This document shows positions 36,681 to 44,092 of a stretch of 64,000 bases of DNA, in pieces. The DNA is from Acidobacteriaceae bacterium. GTDB lineage: Bacteria; Acidobacteriota; Terriglobia; Terriglobales; Acidobacteriaceae. The notes beneath the pieces are model-generated. The model ran no database searches and was not told the origin of the DNA. It saw only the letters and a program-made list of their open reading frames with translations. The translations under genes and the position numbers were made by a program. Within the stretch, counting starts at the first letter, position 1, and the number at the start of each line of letters is the position of its first letter. The DNA lies in the NCBI GenBank assembly GCA_030041435.1, contig JASHNW010000123.1, positions 1-64,000 on the forward strand. Direction: 5' to 3'.

Positions 36681-37049
36681 CTAGGCCCATTCGCTGTGTG
36701 TGCTCGGCTTCGGCGTCTCAGGACCCGCTTTTGCCATTACTTCTTCAATCTCCCGTGCCAACTCTTCATCTTCGGGCCGCCACAAAAGCAATGAAAACGT
36801 CCGTCCGGGGAAGTACGGAGACACGCCCCACAGCCGGATGCGAATGCCCTGTCCGTGTAGCTTTGCGAGGACCTCCGCTACCGCACCCTTCGCTTCATAG
36901 GGCTGGGAAATAACCACGCGCGATTTATATGTGCGAACGTGATCGAAGCCCGGCACGTCGCGGAGGTCAACAGTGATGCCTTTGCTCCAGTAGACTCCCA
37001 GTGCGTCCGCAAGCCATTTTGGAACGCCATATTTCAAACCCTTCAGCAT
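36681..37049 (-). CDS. Small hypothetical protein of the element
   Basis: 122 residues. Mixed alpha/beta composition with two strand-like stretches (RTYKSRVVISQP, IRIRLWGVSPYFPGRTFSLLLW) separated by a helix (AKGAVAEVLAKLHGQG). No family recognised. It lies 130 bases downstream of the primase/helicase gene on the same strand, past a hairpin terminator. Confidence 0.6.
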   Translation of the reverse strand: MLKGLKYGVPKWLADALGVYWSKGITVDLRDVPGFDHVRTYKSRVVISQPYEAKGAVAEVLAKLHGQGIRIRLWGVSPYFPGRTFSLLLWRPEDEELAREIEEVMAKAGPETPKPSTHSEWA

Positions 37050-37088
37050 ACCGTCCCCCTCACTCTCCTACTGCCGTGGGTCGCGGGA

Positions 37089-37125
37089 CGCCAACACCCA
37101 CTATAAGAGAGTTGGTATGTTGGCG
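37089..37125. repeat. 8-bp inverted repeat between element genes
   Basis: CGCCAACA (37089-37096) and TGTTGGCG (37118-37125) form a perfect inverted repeat with a 21-base spacer, in the gap before the small hypothetical gene. It may be an operator or part of a replication origin for the adjacent replication protein. Confidence 0.4.
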
Positions 37126-37150
37126 TTGATCCCACAACCAAACAAACCAC

Positions 37151-37174
37151 TGTCTCCCTAACGGGAGAGACAGA
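37151..37174 (-). terminator. Terminator of the primase/helicase transcript
   Basis: On the minus strand CTGTCTCTCCC pairs with GGGAGACAG around a 4-base loop, with a 2-base bulge, followed by TGGTTTGTTTGG. It lies just past the stop at 37178. Confidence 0.55.
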
Positions 37175-37177
37175 TGG

Positions 37178-39064
37178 TTATGTCTGTATTTGGCGCGTTG
37201 TTATGCTGCCATTTCCGCCGTTGGCTTTTTCCATCTCAAACTTGCGCCTCCGCACCCATTCAGAGGACCGTTTGATGTCGTGCTCCTCCAAGAGTTTCGA
37301 GAGCTTTACTGCGGAGAGCAAGTGATTCGCTTTGATGAGTGCCGTTGCCGCTTCGTCCTTCCCGTCCTTGTTGCCCTTGAAGCCCTTCCGGCCTTGCAGA
37401 GTGACCGCGCACGTTTCGGGGTCCGCAACGATGTGTAAACGGCAATCCGGGCTGCCAGTGACTTCAAACGGCTTGGACTCAAAATCCCGTTGCTTGAGGT
37501 TCTCCAGGTAGGACGGGGACTCGTAGGGTTTTGTGGCGTCCTGTAACCGCGTACCCCAACAGCACGCGAGAAACGCGCCCATATCGCCGGAGCCGCGCAT
37601 CGCATTCTCCAGCGTCATGGTGTCACCGCTGTCCTTCGGTGAATGGTGCAACATCACCACTGATTCCGCGCCGTCCCGCAAAAGGGCGAAAATGCCATCC
37701 GCGAACGCGCGCACGTCCTTTGAGCTGTTCTCGTCACCCTCCAGAAAACGGATGGCAGTGTCCAGGATGACCACGGACCCCGGCAACGCGGGCTTTAGTT
37801 CTTCCGCGTCCAGTTTTAAGGTCCCGTCAGCGCTGAGCGTGCGATAGAACAGCGTCTTGCCCACGTAATCCATCAGCCCGATTTTCTTCAGCCGGTCGGT
37901 GAACGGCCCAAGGGAGACTTCTGGGCACAGATAGAGCACGCGCTCCGGTTTCTTGACCACGGCAAAATGGTCAAACAGCTTTTCTCCGGTGACGAGCGCA
38001 TGAGCGACATTCAGAGCAATCAGGCTCTTGCGTTCGCGCACAGGACCGGCAATCGCGGTCACGCCCTCGCGCTGCAAGAAGCCGTCAATCAGGAACGTGA
38101 TGGGCGGGGCATTGAGAGCGTCTTCCTTGCTATGAAAGAGGCTGCGCCAATCAGCGGGCACACCGGGCGTTTGCGGGGCACTTGTGACCTGCCCGATTGT
38201 TGCCACCGGCACAGCATCGTTCACAAAGGAAAATCTGCGATTGGGTAAGCGCAACTCAAGCTCTGCATGAAATTCTTTCCACCTCTTCGTTGAGCAGCGA
38301 TGCTTGCAGTCAAAGCCGTAGCCACCACCCTCCGTGTACACAACGCACGTGGAGGTGCCTTCGTTCTTGTTTTCGTGCTCATCAGCCCACGGGCACTCAA
38401 TGGGCCGGTACCACTGCTTGCCCTTGTTGAACCAGTCGCCCGTGGTACTCACTTCGTAGGTGTCAAGGAAGCGGTCCAGCAACTCGGTGTGCCGCTGGGT
38501 CTCCTCGCTCATCTTCTGTGCGGCTCCGGCTTTGGGCGCGCCTGCCAAGTCGCAGAGCCGATTGAGCAGTACATCCGGCATGGCAGAGATGGGACGCCAC
38601 GTCGCCAGGTAGGGCTTGCCGCAAGGGTGAATGCTGCCAGGGCCGGTGCAATACACGCGATGCTGTTTGAACTCGAATAGGTTTTCCTGGCCCTCGCGTG
38701 ACACGGTCATGTTTCCGGCGCGCCGCGTCCGCATGGTCTGCCGGAAGATGTAATAACAGCGGTTGTCTCGTGCGCCCACGCGGGCGGTGTCCCACACTTC
38801 CGGCGGGATGTCCGCACATGCTATCTTGAGGGCCGCGTCGTCATCGGTCTCAAGGAAGCAAAAGTTCTCATCAGGTGATAGTGCAACGTTGGCATTGGGT
38901 TCCGCGTCCGCCCACACACGAAGCTGGTCTGCGTCCGTGGTGGCGGCGTCGAAGTGGTCAAACCCATCCGAGAGCTTTAGCGGGCGCTTGGACTTTGGTA
39001 TGAGCGGAAAGACACGGAAGCCGCGTTCCGCAAGTAGTGAAGCCGATTCCAGAAAGAGACTCAT
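37178..39064 (-). CDS. Prim-Pol / RepA-like helicase replication protein
   Basis: 628 residues from ATG 39064, which overlaps the upstream stop (ATGA). N-terminal bifunctional primase/polymerase-like domain (~5-180): FRVFPLIPKSKRPL, an acidic FLETDDD motif and YCTGPGSIHPCGKPYLATW. A central linker with Cys/His pairs follows (CPWADEH, DCKHRC; ~205-260). A RecA/RepA-like ATPase starts near 310 with GPVRERKSLIAL as an unusual Walker A and VVILDTAIRF as Walker B. It likely primes and unwinds the element's DNA. The expected His of primase motif II is replaced (DNRCYYIF). Confidence 0.85.
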   Translation of the reverse strand: MSLFLESASLLAERGFRVFPLIPKSKRPLKLSDGFDHFDAATTDADQLRVWADAEPNANVALSPDENFCFLETDDDAALKIACADIPPEVWDTARVGARDNRCYYIFRQTMRTRRAGNMTVSREGQENLFEFKQHRVYCTGPGSIHPCGKPYLATWRPISAMPDVLLNRLCDLAGAPKAGAAQKMSEETQRHTELLDRFLDTYEVSTTGDWFNKGKQWYRPIECPWADEHENKNEGTSTCVVYTEGGGYGFDCKHRCSTKRWKEFHAELELRLPNRRFSFVNDAVPVATIGQVTSAPQTPGVPADWRSLFHSKEDALNAPPITFLIDGFLQREGVTAIAGPVRERKSLIALNVAHALVTGEKLFDHFAVVKKPERVLYLCPEVSLGPFTDRLKKIGLMDYVGKTLFYRTLSADGTLKLDAEELKPALPGSVVILDTAIRFLEGDENSSKDVRAFADGIFALLRDGAESVVMLHHSPKDSGDTMTLENAMRGSGDMGAFLACCWGTRLQDATKPYESPSYLENLKQRDFESKPFEVTGSPDCRLHIVADPETCAVTLQGRKGFKGNKDGKDEAATALIKANHLLSAVKLSKLLEEHDIKRSSEWVRRRKFEMEKANGGNGSITTRQIQT

Positions 39065-39360
39065 TCCTGTCCTCGCACGCATTTGAAAGTGGAGAAGTCG
39101 ATCTTTGTGCCATCGATGCGGGTCAAGTAAAAACAGCGTGTGCCGTATTCGGCGGCCTCGACTGTGAAATGCCGTATTCCCATGCCGGTTTTCTCAGCGG
39201 CGCGGGGATGCCGAGACAGGAGCGCGCACAGAAACGAATGATCCGGCCCCGCAATCGGAGTGCTCAGCGGCTGGCTGTGAAGCAAATCCTTAATGAACTC
39301 ATTCGCAGCTTTCTGCGACTCAAAGCGGGTGTCACCAATTGTAAGCGGTTTGCTCCGCAT
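39061..39360 (-). CDS. DUF3223 domain protein
   Basis: 99 residues matching DUF3223, a domain known from plant RNA polymerase IV/V tails and stand-alone bacterial proteins: TRFESQKAANEFIKDLLH, FLCALLSRHPRAAEKTG and FYLTRIDGTKIDFSTFKC. Function unknown. Its stop overlaps the start of the primase/helicase gene (ATGA), so the two are translated together, suggesting a replication accessory role. Confidence 0.85.
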   Translation of the reverse strand: MRSKPLTIGDTRFESQKAANEFIKDLLHSQPLSTPIAGPDHSFLCALLSRHPRAAEKTGMGIRHFTVEAAEYGTRCFYLTRIDGTKIDFSTFKCVRGQE

Positions 39361-39695
39361 CTCTGTTCCTACCTTTTGTGTGCGGCGCGCATCGGGGGCA
39401 AGGACTGGCCTAGTGTCCAGACGGGCACGCCTGCGTGCATTATCTGGGCAGCAGGGAGTCTTCTGAGAGGTCGGGGCTATGTTCGCTGCCCAAGTGGTAA
39501 TGCGGTAGTGCCGGTTCGGGATTCGGCCCTAACCGGCGTCATGCCGTCGTGACGTGCGTCACCGACAACGTTTGCAAATCGTTCGCTGGCGCTCCTGCCT
39601 CTGTCTTCAGCAAAACTCGCCACGAATTGCCCGGCATCTCAATATCCCAACATGGGTTATTGTTGCGCCTCTCCTAAAATCACGACGAAATAGCT
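39361..39695. other. Divergent promoter region, no gene seen
   Basis: 335 bases between the DUF3223/primase operon (left) and the restriction operon (right). It must hold both promoters. No controller-box repeat stands out. Confidence 0.35.
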
Positions 39696-39965
39696 ATGCG
39701 GAGAACTGCCGCCTATGAGCGGTTCCGATCCCTACTCGTGGAAGCGCGGCGGCGATCCGGCCTGACTCAGTGCCAGCTCGCTGGGAGGCTTCGCAAGCCC
39801 CAGTCATACATCTCCAAGGTCGAAACCGGCGAGAGGCGGCTGGATGTCATCGAGTTCGCGGAATTTGCAGAAGCGCTGCAAATCGATGTTGCAGCTTTCC
39901 TCAAGAAGATTGCCAAAGGTTCCCATGACCGACGCGAGCAAGATCGCAAGCCGAACAGAGGCTGA
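39696..39965 (+). CDS. XRE-family controller protein
   Basis: 89 residues with one Cro/CI helix-turn-helix (about 10-65: [35 protein letters not shown]). It is the size of a restriction-modification controller (C) protein. Its 3' end overlaps the start of the nuclease gene by 41 bases, the usual C-R arrangement that delays endonuclease expression after the element enters a cell. Confidence 0.85.
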   Translation: MRRTAAYERFRSLLVEARRRSGLTQCQLAGRLRKPQSYISKVETGERRLDVIEFAEFAEALQIDVAAFLKKIAKGSHDRREQDRKPNRG

Positions 39966-41181
39966 AAACAAGAGCATCTCTGAATTTTTGTCCAAGTATT
40001 TTGGGGCAGATTTCGAGCCCACACCAGCGCGCGACGAAGAGCAGAGGTTGATTACCTCGATCCTCGCGTATGTGGAGGGACACTTCGACGGCACATGGAT
40101 CAGGGAGGAAGCTCCAGGAACATCGATCCGCAAACGGACCGTAAGACCGACCAAATACGTGCTGGGCCTTGCACTTGATTTTGCCATCGTCGCGCAGCAG
40201 GTGCTGTCGGCGAAGAAACGCGACAATCGGTTTTCCCCTGAAATCAGCTTCTCCGACATCGAGAAGGACTACCAAATATTGACAGCGCGTGGCGGCACGG
40301 ATGCAAACACGCTCACTTTCAAGATAGGCGATTCCGAGTTCGGTATTAGGACTGTAGAAAATGCCGTGGTTGACCTTTTCCACGGCAAATTAGGTCGGCT
40401 GAAATACCCTTCTGCCTACGGGTACAACACGGGGCAATGGCGGAGACATCGAGCATTGCTGACGCGATGCTTCTCATTATCCAAAGCCGGGAGATACCAT
40501 CTCTCCTCCAAACTCTTTGATCTGGCGTTGCGAAAACTCGCCGCAAGCAATACGAGCTTCGCAGCGCAGCCGCCCAGGGTGTTTGAGGCGATTGTTGAGC
40601 GGTGTGAACGAGCCGCAAAGGGAGAGAACGGCGGGTTGCTCTTCCAGGGCATTGCCTATGGATATCACTTTGCAGACAATCCGATGCTCGCGGTTGTCGC
40701 GGACAAAGTTCGCACAGGAAGCTCACGCCAGCGGCGCTTTGGAGACATCGACTGTTATTACGGGCTTCAACTCGAAATTGCAGCCGAAGTCAAGGATTAC
40801 GGCGTCAAAGCGAATGATCAAGAGTTGCTGTCTTTTGCGGAGCGGTGCAACGATTTCGCGGTCCCGTTATCGATTGCCTTTGTCCATGAAGCGTCTGACG
40901 ACGCGCGTTCAACCCTGAGCGGCAGGGGGCTGACGGTGATTTCTCGATCCGACCTCCTGGCAAAGATCAAGGGCTGGGATTGGCAAAAGCAGGAACGCGC
41001 AGTTCATGGCCTGCTGCACTATCTGAGTCACATAGAGCAAAACGAGAACACAGTGAGGAGGGTACTCGGCTTCATCGAGTCGGTTGACCCCTACCACCCG
41101 TCCTTAAACAACATAGACGTAACCGCAGAGTTGAGTGCGGTTACCGCTGACGCTACCGATTGCAATGCGCCTCAGTCATAG
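39925..41181 (+). CDS. Type II restriction endonuclease-like protein (PD-(D/E)XK)
   Basis: 418 residues from ATG 39925, inside the controller gene. The late segment [20 protein letters not shown] fits a PD-(D/E)XK active site: an Asp, then E-x-K at the end of a strand. The remainder is mixed helix/strand with no named domain I can recall with certainty; a SacI-like nuclease is possible. Its neighbours (controller, Vsr, C5-methyltransferase) make restriction the natural role. Base composition is A/T-richer than the host. Confidence 0.78.
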   Translation: MTDASKIASRTEAENKSISEFLSKYFGADFEPTPARDEEQRLITSILAYVEGHFDGTWIREEAPGTSIRKRTVRPTKYVLGLALDFAIVAQQVLSAKKRDNRFSPEISFSDIEKDYQILTARGGTDANTLTFKIGDSEFGIRTVENAVVDLFHGKLGRLKYPSAYGYNTGQWRRHRALLTRCFSLSKAGRYHLSSKLFDLALRKLAASNTSFAAQPPRVFEAIVERCERAAKGENGGLLFQGIAYGYHFADNPMLAVVADKVRTGSSRQRRFGDIDCYYGLQLEIAAEVKDYGVKANDQELLSFAERCNDFAVPLSIAFVHEASDDARSTLSGRGLTVISRSDLLAKIKGWDWQKQERAVHGLLHYLSHIEQNENTVRRVLGFIESVDPYHPSLNNIDVTAELSAVTADATDCNAPQS

Positions 41182-41183
41182 CC

Positions 41184-41678
41184 ATGGATACCGTTTCAAA
41201 ACTGGTTCGGTCGCGGATTATGGCCGCCGTTCCCCAACGGGGAAATCACACCACAGAGACGCGGTTCATTCAGTTCCTGAAAGCATCGAAGCTCTCGGGT
41301 TGGCGGCGAAATACAAAGATTTTCGGTAAGCCTGATTTTGCATGGCCGAAGAACCGTATTGCGGTCTTTGTTGATGGCTGCTTTTGGCACGGGTGTCCGA
41401 AGTGCTGCAAAGCACCGTCCACAAACCGTGCCTACTGGGAAGCAAAGTTCACACGAAATCGACTTCGGGATCACCTCGTCACTGTCACATTACGGGAGCA
41501 GGGCTGGAAGGTGTTCCGGTTGCGCGAATGTGACTTGCAGAAAGAACGGGGGTCTCGTCTCCAAAAGATGCTAACGATGCTGAGTGGCCTGCTCAATAGG
41601 CAAGGTGCAACTGCGGTGTGCTCTCGTCGACAGAATGTTCAAGCGCCGTCGCGGGCTGCATCCGCACTTCCACGATAG
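41184..41678 (+). CDS. vsr: Very-short-patch repair endonuclease
   Basis: 164 residues from ATG 41184, giving the typical Vsr start MDTVSKLVRSRIM. D51 (GKPDF) and H69 (FVDGCFWHGCP) fall at the same positions as the catalytic D51 and H69 of E. coli Vsr. The enzyme nicks T:G mismatches made when 5-methylcytosine deaminates, so it travels with C5-methyltransferases. It starts three bases after the nuclease stop. Its 3' end overlaps the convergent methyltransferase gene by 86 bases. Confidence 0.93.
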   Translation: MDTVSKLVRSRIMAAVPQRGNHTTETRFIQFLKASKLSGWRRNTKIFGKPDFAWPKNRIAVFVDGCFWHGCPKCCKAPSTNRAYWEAKFTRNRLRDHLVTVTLREQGWKVFRLRECDLQKERGSRLQKMLTMLSGLLNRQGATAVCSRRQNVQAPSRAASALPR

Positions 41679-42762
41679 TCTCGGGGCGATTTGACGCGTA
41701 TGCGTTCAAGATTTCCTTCCCGATGCAAGAAGCAAGCAACGGGGGAACGGCATTTCCTACCTGCTCGTACTGAGCCGTGCGGGAACCGAGCACAATGAAG
41801 TCATCATCAAAGGACTGCAGCCTGAGTCCTTCGCGAACCGTCAGCCCCCTGTCCTGAGTTGGATGAGTAGCGCGTGCCGACGACGGCTTTCGCATATTGG
41901 AGGTGACGGCTATCGCAGGCTTCTTGCTGGAGAGTCTAGCGTAGCTATTATGAAACCCGCTCTTGGGTTGCAAGGAGTCCGGAATCGACTTGCGATTGCC
42001 GCCGTCAGGAATGTGCCTCAGAATCCGAACCAAATCAGCGGGGTGGTTAGCAGCTTCGTGATTGTGCAGCGTGGCGGCGTTTTTTCGTCGCGCTCGCTGG
42101 TAGTCGGACTGCGGTTCGTGAGTGTACCGGTCTGTTGACTCACCGGAACTCAGTGCCGGAAGATCAAAAATCGCTTTCTCAACAGATACATATTGCTCGC
42201 GGAGTTTCGAAGGAAATCCAGGGGCACTGAGGCCGTCAAGCCACCCCATGAAAAATGCCCTCTTGCGCAGTTGCGGAACACCGTAATCTGCTGCCCTCAG
42301 AAGGGATGAGGCCATGTGATAGCCGAGTTCTCCGAACGAACTAATGATCGAATCGCGAACCGCTCCCTTCTGCATGAGGAGAATGCCTTCAACGTTCTCC
42401 AGCAGAATGTAGGCTGGCCGCAATTCTGCCACAAGTGAGTAGAAATGCCACCAAAGCCTGTTCCTTGGGTCCTTTTCATCGCGCTTACCCACCGTGCTGA
42501 AACCTTGACAGGGAGGGCCGCCAACGATCACATCAATTTCCTTCGCCTCGACTGAGAAGAAATCAAGGATGGATTGCACGCTAACGTTGGTAAGGTCGGC
42601 ATTCATACAGCGAGCGGGGGCCAAATTGAAATCAAAAGTTCGTTGAGCGCAATCCCAGTGGTCGATTCCGCCGACCAGCCGCAATCCCGCTCTCTGCAAT
42701 CCGAGGCTCATGCCTCCGATTCCGCAAAAGAAATCCAAGAATTTTGGTGGCTGCTGGATCAC
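41593..42762 (-). CDS. C5-cytosine DNA methyltransferase
   Basis: 389 residues. Motif I FFCGIGGMSLGL, motif IV with catalytic C85 in GGPPCQGFS, motif VI LLENVEG, motif VIII region, and motifs IX/X (TVREGLRLQSF, QVGNAVPPLLA) are all present in order. The variable region between VIII and IX sets the target, which I cannot predict. It protects against the nuclease. It is transcribed toward vsr with an 86-base tail-to-tail overlap, so its 3' end is antisense to vsr. Confidence 0.95.
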   Translation of the reverse strand: MIQQPPKFLDFFCGIGGMSLGLQRAGLRLVGGIDHWDCAQRTFDFNLAPARCMNADLTNVSVQSILDFFSVEAKEIDVIVGGPPCQGFSTVGKRDEKDPRNRLWWHFYSLVAELRPAYILLENVEGILLMQKGAVRDSIISSFGELGYHMASSLLRAADYGVPQLRKRAFFMGWLDGLSAPGFPSKLREQYVSVEKAIFDLPALSSGESTDRYTHEPQSDYQRARRKNAATLHNHEAANHPADLVRILRHIPDGGNRKSIPDSLQPKSGFHNSYARLSSKKPAIAVTSNMRKPSSARATHPTQDRGLTVREGLRLQSFDDDFIVLGSRTAQYEQVGNAVPPLLASCIGKEILNAYASNRPETIVEVRMQPATALEHSVDESTPQLHLAY

Positions 42763-43136
42763 CGTGAAACCTTATCCTCTGCGCCGGAGTTTATCATCGG
42801 CTCCGAAGTCAGAAGGCAAGCGCAAATGTGGAAGACGCCGCCAAAACAGAGTGTTTGAACCGCGTCGGTACTCGGTTCCAATCCGGCACACGTAGGCCAG
42901 TGGTGCATTCGCGGGAACGAACATCCACACAAAACTGCTTGCGGTCGGTTTTGGCTCCGTTCTCATCAGGTTGGACCCGAGACGACGCACATCGCGGCAT
43001 TCCACAGCATCTTTTGCGACTCATGTTTGCGGAAGCCACGAGTAACGTGAGGAGGGCGAAAATTCGTTGTAATTTTTGACCCCTCGCCTTAGGATGGGCG
43101 CTGGGATGGGGAATCGTGCAAGTTGTTGATTCTAGA
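42763..43136. other. Right end of the element, no gene seen
   Basis: 374 bases between the methyltransferase start and the right att repeat. It must contain the methyltransferase promoter and possibly integrase-binding arm sites. No direct repeats or coding frame convinced me. Confidence 0.35.
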
Positions 43137-43206
43137 AATGGTCGGGACGGGCAGATTTGAACTGCCGACCCCTCGCACCCCAAGCGAGTGCTCTACCAGG
43201 CTGAGC
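43137..43206. repeat. Right attachment repeat (attR), inside tRNA-Pro
   Basis: Identical over 70 bases to 33197-33266. It covers the tRNA from its D-loop to the CCA end plus two further bases (AA) at the left. The tRNA 5' end lies outside it, so the element supplied the 3' part of the present gene. Confidence 0.95.
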
Positions 43207-43215
43207 CACGTCCCG
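43139..43215 (-). tRNA. tRNA-Pro, anticodon GGG
   Basis: A 77-base tRNA on the minus strand with encoded CCA. Acceptor stem CGGGACG/CGTCCCG, anticodon stem CTCGC/GCGAG around the loop TTGGGGT (anticodon GGG), and a T arm with GTTCAAATC. It is the intact copy at the right edge of the integrated element and reads proline CCC/CCU codons. Confidence 0.97.
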
Positions 43216-43541
43216 ACATACCGCAGAGGTCTGCTCCCCAAGTCTACCACCCCGCCGCCGCCCCTTTCCCGCACCTCCCGCACCTCCCTCAGACCGGCCA
43301 ACCCATCCTGCCTTCAGGCCCATCGGCGCGGCTCTGCCCCGCTGGTAACCGCGTAACTCACGCTCACGGTGCGCGTCTCTGCCCCCAACGGGTATGCGCT
43401 GACACCATCGAGGCATTTCTTTCCTGATCCCTCCCTGCCAAACTTGTTGCGAGATCAGGATTCATCCGGGCCCTGCTGAAAAGAGTCAACCTGCTCCCGG
43501 CAGCGCCCGGTATCGTCCATTGAACGTTTTGGAGACCCTTT
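43216..43541. other. Intergenic stretch, no gene seen
   Basis: 326 bases upstream of the tRNA. It must hold the tRNA promoter, but no clear -10/-35 pair was identified in this C-rich DNA. Confidence 0.3.
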
Positions 43542-43724
43542 ATGAGCAGCGCTTTTGTCGATGAAGTTGGTTTGTCATCCGTCCCCTCCGAAGCCATGCG
43601 GGAATTAATGACCGCCGAAGCCCAGCGCTGGCGGGAAATGCGGGAAGATACGCGCCGCAAGATGGAGGAATCTCCGTTGAGCAAGCTGGCCGACCGGCTG
43701 GTGCGCATGTTGCGCCGCTCCTGA
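43542..43724 (+). CDS. Small hypothetical protein
   Basis: 60 residues. Acidic N-terminus (AFVDEVGLSSVPSEAM) then an amphipathic basic helix (EAQRWREMREDTRRKMEESPLSKLADRLVRMLRRS). A ribosome-site-like GGAGA lies 9-13 bases before the ATG. No family recognised. It could be a real small protein because start, composition and spacing are reasonable. Confidence 0.5.
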   Translation: MSSAFVDEVGLSSVPSEAMRELMTAEAQRWREMREDTRRKMEESPLSKLADRLVRMLRRS

Positions 43725-44092
43725 ACGCTCGGGGTCGTCCCCGTGAGCGGCGCCCCGCGAGGGGATTGGCATGGCCCACGCGTGGAGCACGGTCTGGCGG
43801 TGGGGAACCCGGCCGGGCCCGTCGCGGCCATCCAATCCCCTCAGCTGAACCATGCGGCCCGGAAAGTCCGCGCAGCACCGCCACCACCCGTAGCCGCCTG
43901 CACGCGACCCACCCGCTCGCCCTGCCAGGCGTCGCGACTCATCACCGAACGGTGCCGGGCCAGGCTGTCTGATTCCTTCCTTCCCTCCCCGGTCGCTCCC
44001 TCCCATTCCTGTCGAACGATCCTCGTCCAGCCCCTCCCTCGGCCCTCATCCGTTACCATTCCCACAGAGAATTTCTCCGCGGAGGGTCATTT
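43725..44092. other. Intergenic stretch, no gene seen
   Basis: 368 C-rich bases before the M16 peptidase gene. Frames look like noise. The strong ribosome site GGAGG (44081-44085) for the next gene lies at the end. Confidence 0.35.

Larger units (their letters stand above)
33197..43206. mobile_element. Integrated genetic element in tRNA-Pro(GGG)
   Basis: About 9.9 kb lies between perfect 70-bp direct repeats. A tyrosine integrase is next to the left repeat, and the intact tRNA is at the right end. Cargo, left to right: integrase, three-gene ParA operon (-), a small gene, primase/helicase and DUF3223 (-), XRE controller, nuclease, vsr (+) and a cytosine methyltransferase (-). Base composition is visibly more A/T-rich than the flanks. 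No relaxase, transposase or virion gene is seen, so it may be a satellite-like or mobilisable element. Confidence 0.9.
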
